Below are positions 54,720 through 64,000 of a stretch of 64,000 bases of DNA, piece by piece. The stretch's first letter is position 1, and the number at the start of each line of letters is the position of its first letter. The stretch spans positions 27,523,501 to 27,587,500 of the forward strand of contig NC_079880.1 of the NCBI RefSeq assembly GCF_029227915.1. Reading direction: 5' to 3'. Origin of the DNA: Hydractinia symbiolongicarpus. Its lineage: Eukaryota; Cnidaria; Hydrozoa; Anthoathecata; Hydractiniidae. The position numbers and the translations under genes are program-made. A model generated the notes under the pieces. That model was not told where the DNA came from. It made no database searches and saw only the letters and a program-made list of their open reading frames with translations.

Positions 54720-57000
54720 ATCCTAGCCGTTATCGCGCGCTGAAGAAATAGCAACAGTTTCAAAAACTACATTTCATTGACTTACTAACGGTGTCAATCC
54801 GTTTGAGTTACAACTGTTGCGTCACATATTCCTCCCCACATGTATTTAGCGATAGTACTCGGATATTACTAGGTTGCAGCGCTTTTAACAGTGAAACGTT
54901 TGACTGTGGGACTCAATTGAACTGATTTTGGACTTTGAACTTATAAATGTGATAAATGAGCCAGTTTTACTACAAAAAGTAACATTCTTCTTAATTTGAC
55001 TTGATTGCTGGAATTCAGCGATTGCACTGGGCACTGTGGTAGCGTTTTTTTAAAAAATTAAGTTAAGTAAGTCATTTTTTCCTGTGGGACCAATCCCAGC
55101 CGTTAGTTCGCACTGAAGAAATAGAGAAAGTTTCAAGAACTACATTTCATTGACTTACTAACGGTGTCAATCCGTTTGATTTACAACGGTTGCGCCACTT
55201 ATTCGTACCAACATATATTTAGTGATTTTCTTCTGATATTTCTAAGTTGTATTGCTTTTAACAGTGAAACGCTTGACTGTGGGAATTAATTGAACTGATT
55301 CTGGAATTTGACCTTATAAATGTAATAAATGAGCCAATTGGTCTCCAAGAAGTAACATTCTTCTTAATTTGACTTGATTGCTGGAACTCAGCGATTGCAT
55401 TGGGCGCTGTGGTAGAGTTTTATTTAAAAATTAAGTTAAATAAGTCATTTTTTACTGTGGGAATAATCCCAGCCATTAGTTTGCACTGAAGAAATAGAGA
55501 CAGTTTCAAAAACTACCTTTCATTGAATTTATAACTGTGTCAATCCGTTTGACTTACAACGGTTGCGTCACATATTCGTACCAACATGTATTTAGTGATT
55601 TTTGTCCGATATTACTAAGTTGTATCGCTTTTAACAGTGAAGCGATTGACTCTGGTAATTAATTGAACTGATTCTGGAATGTGACCTCATAAATGTGATA
55701 AATGAGCCAATTGGACTCCAAGAAATAACATTCTTCATAAATTGACATGATTGCTGGAAACCAAAGATTACACTAGGCTCTGTGGTAGCGCTTTATTTAA
55801 AAATTTAGATAAATAAGTCTTTTTTTACTCTGGGACCAATCCTGGCCGTTAGCACGCACTGAAGAAATAGAGACATTCTCAAAAACTACATTTCATTGAC
55901 TTTTTGGCGGTGTCAGTCCATTTGAGTTACAATGGTTGCGTCACATATTCGTACCAACCTGTATTTAGTGATATCTTTTCGATATTACTAAGTTATATCG
56001 CTTTTAACAGTGAAATGATTGACTGTGGAACTTAATTGAACTAACTTTGAAAAGTGACTTTATAAATGTTATAAGTGAGCCAACTGGAACCAAGAAATAA
56101 CATTCTTCTTAATTTGACATCATTGCCGGAACTCAGGGATTACACTGCGCGCTGCGGTAGCACTTCATTTAAAAATTTAAATAAAAAAGTCATTTTCTAC
56201 TGTTGGACCAATCCTAGCCGTTATCGCGCGCTGAAGAAATAGCAACAGTTTCAAAAACTACATTTCATTGACTTACTAACGGTGTCAATCCGTTTGAGTT
56301 ACAACTGTTGCGTCACATATTCCTCCCCACATGTATTTAGCGATAGTACTCGGATATTACTAGGTTGCAGCGCTTTTAACAGTGAAACGTTTGACTGTGG
56401 GACTCAATTGAACTGATTTTGGACTTTGAACTTATAAATGTGATAAATGAGCCAGTTTTACTACAAAAAGTAACATTCTTCTTAATTTGACTTGATTGCT
56501 GGAATTCAGCGATTGCACTGGGCACTGTGGTAGCGTTTTTTTAAAAAATTAAGTTAAGTAAGTCATTTTTTCCTGTGGGACCAATCCCAGCCGTTAGTTC
56601 GCACTGAAGAAATAGAGAAAGTTTCAAGAACTACATTTCATTGACTTACTAACGGTGTCAATCCGTTTGATTTACAACGGTTGCGCCACTTATTCGTACC
56701 AACATATATTTAGTGATTTTCTTCTGATATTTCTAAGTTGTATTGCTTTTAACAGTGAAACGCTTGACTGTGGGAATTAATTGAACTGATTCTGGAATTT
56801 GACCTTATAAATGTAATAAATGAGCCAATTGGTCTCCAAGAAGTAACATTCTTCTTAATTTGACTTGATTGCTGGAACTCAGCGATTGCATTGGGCGCTG
56901 TGGTAGAGTTTTATTTAAAAATTAAGTTAAATAAGTCATTTTTTACTGTGGGAATAATCCCAGCCATTAGTTTGCACTGAAGAAATAGAGACAGTTTCAA
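54720..57000 (+). repeat. tetramer higher-order repeat, 1491 bp
   Basis: TCCTAGCCGTTATCGCGCGC with the following variants recurs at 54721 and 56212. Confidence 0.6.
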
Positions 57001-57719
57001 AAACTACATTTCATTAACTTTCTAACGGTATCAATCCGTTTGAGTTGCAACGGTTGGGTCACATATTCGTACCAACATGTATTTAGTGATTTTTGTCCGA
57101 TATTACTAAGTTGTATCGCTTTTAACAGTGAAGCGATTGACTCTGGTAATTAATTGAACTAACTTTGGATTGTGACCTGATAAATGTAATAAATGAGACA
57201 ATTGGACTCCAAGAAATAACATTCTTCTTAATTTGACATGATTGCCGGAACTCAGCGATTACACTGGGCGCTGTGGTAGCGCTTCATTTAAAAATTTAGA
57301 TAAATAAGTCTTTTTTTACTCTGGGACCAATCCTAGCCGTTATCGCGTGCTGAAGAAAGAGCGACAGTTTCAAAACTACATCTCACTTACTTTCTAACGG
57401 TGTCAGTCCATTTGAGTTACAACAGTTGGGTCACATATTCGTACCAACCTGTATTTAGTGATATCTTTTCGATATTACTAAGTTATATCGCTTTTAACAG
57501 TGAAATGATTGACTGTGGAACTTAATTGAACTAACTTTGAAAAGTGACTTTATAAATGTTATAAGTGAGCCAACTGGAACCAAGAAATAACATTCTTCTT
57601 AATTTGACATCATTGCCGGAACTCAGGGATTACACTGCGCGCTGCGGTAGCACTTCATTTAAAAATTTAAATAAAAAAGTCATTTTTTTACTGTGGGGCC
57701 AATCCTAGCCGTTATTGCA

Positions 57720-59340
57720 GGCTGCAGAAATAGCAACAGTTTCAAAAACTACATTTCATTGACTTTCTAACGGTGTTAATCCGTTTGAGTTACAACGGTT
57801 GCGTCACATATTCGTACCAACATGTATTTACTGATTTTCTTCCGATATGACTAAGTTGCATCGCTTTTAACAGTGAAACGATTGACTGTGGGACTTTATT
57901 GAACTAACTTTGGACTGTGACCTGATAAATATTATAAATGAGCTAGTTTGACTACAAGAAATAACATTCTTCTTAATTTGACATGATTGCTGGAACTCAG
58001 CGATCACACTCGTCGCTGTGGTAGCACTTTATTAAAAAATTAAGATAAATAAGTCATTTTTTACTGTGGGACCAATCCTGGCCGTTAGCACGCACTGAAG
58101 AAATAGAGACATTCTCAAAAACTACATTTCATTGACTTCTTGGAGGTATCAATCCGTTTGAGTTACAACGGTTGCGTCACATAATCGTACCAACCTGTAT
58201 TTAGTGATATCTTTTCGATATTACTAAGTTATATCGCTTTTAACAGTGAAACGATTGACTGTGGAACTTAATTGAACTAACTTTGGACTGTGACCTTATA
58301 AATGTGATAAGTGAGCCAACTGGACCCAAGAAATAACATTCTTCTTAATTTGACATGATTGCCGGAACTCAGGGATTACACTGCGCGCTGTAGTAGCACT
58401 CCATTTAAAAATTTAAATAAAAAAGTCATTTTTTTAATGTGGGACTAATCCTAGCCGTTATCGCGCGCTGCAGAAATAGCAACAGTTTCAAAAACTACAT
58501 TTCATTAACTTTCTAACGGTATCAATCCGTTTGAGTTGCAACGGTTGGGTCACATATTCGTACCAACATGTATTTAGCGATATGTTTCTGATATTACTAG
58601 GTTGCATCGCTTTTAACAGTGAAACGATTGACTGTGGGACTTTATTGAACTAACTTTGGACTGTGACCTGATAAATATTATAAATGAGCTAGTTTGACTA
58701 CAAGAAATAACATTCTTCTTAATTTGACATGATTGCTGGAACTCAGCGATCACACTCGTCGCTGTGGTAGCACTTTATTAAAAAATTAAGATAAATAAGT
58801 CATTTTTTACTGTGGGACCAATCCTGGCCGTTAGCACGCACTGAAGAAATAGAGACATTCTCAAAAACTACATTTCATTGACTTCTTGGAGGTATCAATC
58901 CGTTTGAGTTACAACGGTTGCGTCACATAATCGTACCAACCTGTATTTAGTGATATCTTTTCGATATTACTAAGTTATATCGCTTTTAACAGTGAAACGA
59001 TTGACTGTGGAACTTAATTGAACTAACTTTGGACTGTGACCTTATAAATGTGATAAGTGAGCCAACTGGACCCAAGAAATAACATTCTTCTTAATTTGAC
59101 ATGATTGCCGGAACTCAGGGATTACACTGCGCGCTGTAGTAGCACTCCATTTAAAAATTTAAATAAGAAAGTCATTTTTTTAATGTGGGACTAATCCTAG
59201 CCGTTATCGCGCGCTGCAGAAATAGCAACAGTTTCAAAAACTACATTTCATTAACTTTCTAACGGTATCAATCCGTTTGAGTTGCAACGGTTGGGTCACA
59301 TATTCGTACCAACATGTATTTAGCGATATGTTTCTGATAT
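57720..59340 (+). repeat. dimer higher-order repeat, about 746 bp
   Basis: GGGACTTTATTGAACTAAC and following variants recur at about 57890 and 58636. Confidence 0.6.
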
Positions 59341-59739
59341 TACTAGGTTGCATCGCTTTTAACAGTGAAACGATTGACGGTGGGACTTAATTGAACTAAC
59401 TTTGGATTGTGACCTGATAAATGTAATAAATGAGACAATTGGACTCCAAGAAATAACATTCTTCTTAATTTGACATGATTGCCGGAACTCAGCGATTACA
59501 CTGGGCGCTGTGGTAGCGCTTCATTTAAAAATTTAAATTAATAAGTTAATCTTTACTGTCGGACCAATCCTAGCCGTTATCGCGTGCTGAAGAAAGAGCG
59601 ACAGTTTCAAAACTACATCTCACTTACTTTCTAACGGTGTCAGTCCATTTGAGTTACAACAGTTGGGTCACATATTCGTACCAACATGTATTTAGCGATA
59701 TTTTTCTGATATTACTAGGTTGCATCGCTTTTAACAGTG

Positions 59740-62700
59740 AAACGTTTGACTGTGGGACTTAATTGAACTGATTTTGGACTTTGACCTTATAAATGTGATA
59801 AATGTGCCAATTTGACTACAAGAAATAACATTCTTCTTAATTCGACATGAGTGCTTGGATTCAGCGAGTACACTATGCTCTGTGGTAGCGCTTTTTTTAA
59901 ATATTTAGATATCTAAGTCCTTTTTTACTGTGGGACCAATCCTGTCCGTTAGCACGCACTGAATAAATACAGACATTCTCAAAAACTAAATCTCATTGAC
60001 TTCGTGGCGGTATTAATCCGGTTGAGATACAACGGCTGCGTCACATATTCGTACCAACATGTATTTACTGACATTTTTCCGATATTACTAAGTTATATCG
60101 CTTTTAACAGTGAAACGATTGACTGTGGGACTTAACTGAACTGATTCTGGACTGCAACCTTATCAATGCGATAAATGAGCAAATTGGACTTTAAGGAATA
60201 ACATTCTTCTTAATTCGACATGATTGATGGAAATCACCAAGTACACTATGCTCTGTGGTAGCGCTTTTTAAAAAATATAGATCAATAAGTCTTTTTTTAA
60301 TGTGGGACCAAACCCAGCCGTTAGTTGGCGCTGAAGAAATAGAGACAGCTTCAAAAACTACATTTGAATTACTTTCTAACGGTATCAGTCCGTTTGAGTT
60401 ACAACGGTTGCGTCACATATTCGTACCAACATGTATTTAGCGATATTTTTCTGATATTACTAGGTTGCATCGCTTTTAACAGTGAAACGTTTGACTGTGG
60501 GACTTAATTGAACTGATTTTGGACTTTGACCTTATAAATGTGATAAATGTGCCAGTTTGACTACAAGAAATAACATTCTTCTTAATTCGACATGAGTGCT
60601 TGGATTCAGCGAGTACACTATGCTCTGTGGTAGCGCTTTTTTTAAATATTTAGATATCTAAGTCCTTTTTTACTGTGGGACCAATCCTGTCCGTTAGCAC
60701 GCACTGAATAAATACAGACATTCTCAAAAACTAAATCTCATTGACTTCGTGGCGGTATTAATCCGGTTGAAATACAACGGCTGCGTCACATATTCGTACC
60801 AACATGTATTTACTGACATTTTTCCGATATTACTAAGTTATATCGCTTTTAACAGTGAAACGTTTGACTGTGGGACTTAATTGAACTAACTTCGGACTGT
60901 GACCTGATAAATGTGATAAATGAGCCAACTGGACTCCAAGGAATAACATTCTTCTTAAATTGACATGATTGTTGGAAATTAGCGATTACACTGGGCGCTG
61001 TGGAAGCGCTTCATTTAAAAATTTAGATAAATAAGTCATTTTTTACTGTGGGACCAATCCTAACCGTTTGCGCGCGCTGAAGAAATAGAGACAGTTACAA
61101 ATACGACATTTCACTGACTTTCTAACTGTGTCAGTCCGTTTGATTTACAACGGCTGGGTCACATATTCGTACCAACATGTATTTAGCGATATGTTTCTGA
61201 TATTACTAGGTTGCATCGCTTTTAACAGTGAAACGATTGACGGTGGGACTTAATTGAACTAACTTTGGACTGTGACCTGATAAATGTAATAAATGAGACA
61301 ATTGGACTCCAAGAAATAACATTCTTCTTAATTTGACATGATTGCCGGAACTCAGCGATTACACTGGGCGCTGTGGAAGCGCTTCATTCAAAAATTTAGA
61401 TAAATAAGTCATTTTTTACTGTGGGACCAATCCTAACCGTTTGCGCGCGCTGAAGAAATAGAGACAGTTACAAATACGACATTTCACTGACTTTCTAACT
61501 GTGTCAGTCCGTTTGATTTACAACGGCTGGGTCACATATTCGTACCAACATGTATTTAGCGATATGTTTCTGATATTACTAGGTTGCATCGCTTTTAACA
61601 GTGAAACGATTGACGGTGGGACTTAATTGAACTAACTTTGGACTGTGACCTGATAAATGTAATAAATGAGACAATTGGACTCCAAGAAATAACATTCTCC
61701 TTAATTTGACATGATTGCCGGAACTCAGCGATTACACTGGGCGCTGTGGAAGCGCTTCATTTAAAAATTTAAAAAAATAAGTCAATCATTACTGTCGGAC
61801 CAATCCTAGCCGTTATCGCGTGCTGAAGAAAGAGCGACAGTTTCAAAACAACATCTCACTTACTTTCTAACAGCGTCAGTCCGTTTGAGTTACAACAGTT
61901 GGGTCACATATTCGTACCAACATGTATTTAGCGATATTTTTCTGATATTACTAGGTTGCATCGCTTTTAACAGTGAAATGATTGACTGTGGGACTTAATT
62001 GAACTGATTCTGGACTGTGACCTTATCAATGCGATAAATGAGCAAATTGGACTCCAAGGAATAACATTCTTCTTAATTCGACATGATTGCTGGAATTCAG
62101 CAAGTACACTATGCTCTGTGGTAGCGCTTTTTTAAAATATTTAGATAAATAAGTCCTTTTTTACTGTGGGACCAATCCTGGCCGTTAGCACGCACTGAAA
62201 AAATAGAGACATTCTCAAAAACTAAATATCATTGACTTCGTGGCGGTATCAATCCGTTTGAGCTACAACGGCTGCGTCACATATTCGTACCAACATGTAT
62301 TTACTGACAATTTTCCAATATTACTAAGTTATATCGCTTTTAACAATGAAATGATTGACTGTGGGACTTAACTGAACTAACTTTGGCCTGTGACCTTATA
62401 AATGAGATAAGTGAGCCAACTGGACTCCAAGAAATAACATTCTTCTTAATTTGACATGATTGCCGGAACTCAGGGATTACACTGCGCGCTGTAGTAGCAC
62501 TCCATTTAAAAATTTAAATAAAAAAGTCATTTTTTTAATGTGGGACTAATCCTAGCCGTTATCGCGCGCTGCAGAAATAGCAACAGTTTCAAAAACTAAA
62601 TTTCATTAACTTTCTAACGGTATCAATCCGTTTGAGTTACAACGGTTGGGTCACATATTCGTACCAACATGTATTTAGCGATATGTTTCTGATATTACTA

Positions 62701-64000
62701 GGTTGCATCGTTTTTAACAGTGAAACGATTGACGGTGGGACTTAATTGGACTGATTTTGGACTGTGACCTTATGAATGTGAAAGTGAGACAATTGGACTT
62801 CAAGAAATAACATTCTTCTTAATTTGACATGATTGCCGGAACTCAGCGATTACACTGAGCGCTGTGGTAGCGCTTCATTTAAAAATTTAAATTAATAAGT
62901 TAATATTTACTGTCGGACCAATCCTAGCCGTTATCGCGTGCTGAAGAAAGAGCGACAGTTTCAAAACTACATTTCATCGACTTATTGGCAGTATCAATCC
63001 GTTTGAGTTACAACGGTTGGGTCACATATTCGTACCAACATGTATTTAGCGATATTTTTCTGATATTACTAGGTTGCATCGCTTTTAACAGTGAAACGTT
63101 TGACTGTGGGACTTAATTGAACTGATTTTGGACTTTGACCTTATAAATGTGATAAATGTGCCAGTTTGACTACAAGAAATAACATTCTTCTTAATTCGAC
63201 ATGATTGCTTGGATTCAGCGAGTACACTATGCTCTGTGGTAGCGCTTTTTTTAAATATTTAGATATCTAAGTCCTTTTTTACTGTGGGACCAATCCTGTC
63301 CGTTAGCACGCACTGAATAAATAGAGACATTCTCAAAAACTACATCTCATTGACTTCGTGGCGGTATTAATCCGTTTGAGATACAACGGCTGCGTCACAT
63401 ATTCGTACCAACATGTATTTACTGACATTTTTCCGATATTACTAAGTTATATCGCTTTTAACAGTGAAACGATTGACTGTGGGACTTTACTGAACTGATT
63501 CTGGACTGCGACCTTATCAATGCGATAAATGAGCAAATTGGACTTTAAGGAATAACATTCTTCTTAATTCGACATGATTGCTGGAATTCACCAAGTACAC
63601 TATGCTCTGTGGTAGCGCTTTTTAAAAAATTTAGATCAATAAGTCTTTTTTTACTGTGGGACCAAACCCAGCCGTTAGTTGGCGCTGAAGAAATAGAGAC
63701 AGCTTCAAAAACTACATTTGAATTACTTTCTAACGGTATCAGTCCGTTTGAGTTACAACGGTTGCGTCACATATTCGTACCAACATGTAGATAGTGATTT
63801 TTTTCCGATATTACTAGGTTGTATCGCTTTTAACAGTGAAACGATTGACTGTGGGACTTAATTGAACTAACTTCGGACTGTGACTTGATAAATGTAATAA
63901 ATGAGACAATTGGACTCCAAGAAATAACATTCTTCTTAATTTGACATGATTGCCGGAACTCAGCGATTACACTGGGCGCTGTGAAAGCGCTTCATTTAAA
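59740..64000 (+). repeat. long higher-order repeat, about 3354 bp
   Basis: Landmarks at 60255 and 63609 lie 3354 bp apart (about nine monomers) with the same flanking monomer types; the second copy leaves the window. Confidence 0.55.

Larger units (their letters stand above)
39617..64000 (+). repeat. satellite array, forward, right part
   Basis: About 65 further monomers in the same orientation as before, running off the window end. Several local higher-order periods are visible. Some monomers carry private changes, for example a TAAATAATTAGTCATAAATAGTC variant (near 44640, 46510 and 49490). No gene, RNA gene or other insertion was recognised in this 24-kb stretch; the 61-aa frames at 60255 and 63609 are the same satellite segment repeated. 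Confidence 0.95.

Noticed and set aside
60255-63794. Two 61-aa plus-strand open frames
   Set aside because: They are the same satellite segment 3354 bp apart; chance frames.
22775-64000. CENP-B box in the satellite
   Set aside because: TTCGTACCAAC matches only the first half of the pattern; the CGGG half is absent.
22775-64000. CRISPR-like array
   Set aside because: The units are contiguous 360-373 bp monomers with no short repeat plus unique spacer structure, in animal DNA.

Overview
The window looks like invertebrate animal (metazoan) nuclear DNA, species not determinable. About 42 kb is one AT-rich satellite with a monomer of roughly 360-373 bp. Into or beside it have gone a complete Polinton/Maverick-type virus-like element, a 5'-truncated non-LTR retrotransposon, and the decayed polymerase gene of a second, different Polinton-like element. 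All large open genes belong to mobile or viral elements; no ordinary host gene was seen.

Layout. 1-2293 (minus): broken protein-primed-type DNA polymerase B gene (zinc finger, nuclease-like segment, 3'-5' exonuclease), with in-frame stops and a 169-bp frameshifting tandem duplication. 2294-2627: spacer with a 22-bp palindrome. 2628-5782: satellite in reverse orientation. 5797-6572: satellite in forward orientation. 6573-22769: intact Polinton-type element (16,197 bp) with 261-bp terminal inverted repeats that differ at one base, flanked by a 5-bp direct repeat ACTTC. 22770-36511 and 39617-64000: forward satellite with changing higher-order repeat periods (about 733, 746, 1105, 1118, 1491, 1849, 2972 and 3354 bp). 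36512-39616: minus-strand non-LTR retrotransposon remnant.

The Polinton-type element carries the virion set: a probable penton-like minor capsid protein, major capsid protein and A32-like packaging ATPase in tandem. It has the replication and integration set: a 1406-aa family B polymerase and a retroviral-type DDE integrase. Around these lie small membrane or coiled-coil proteins, two tandem paralogues with a hydrophobic core, two near-identical SAP-like proteins, an acidic protein ending in an MDM2-like RING, and a truncated copy of the polymerase N-terminus. I saw no adenovirus-type maturation protease. Genes sit in compact blocks with two divergent promoters (8030-8067 and 13839-13878), and at least eight gene ends are followed within about 4-40 bp by a hairpin or palindrome, most with a GTTAC/GTAAC stem.

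The most unusual points are: a polymerase whose N-terminal module is duplicated into the palm just before motif A; a repeated terminator-leader-TATA cassette that seems to have multiplied genes at the right side; the MDM2-like RING; and the near-perfect terminal repeats, which suggest a young insertion into satellite DNA.
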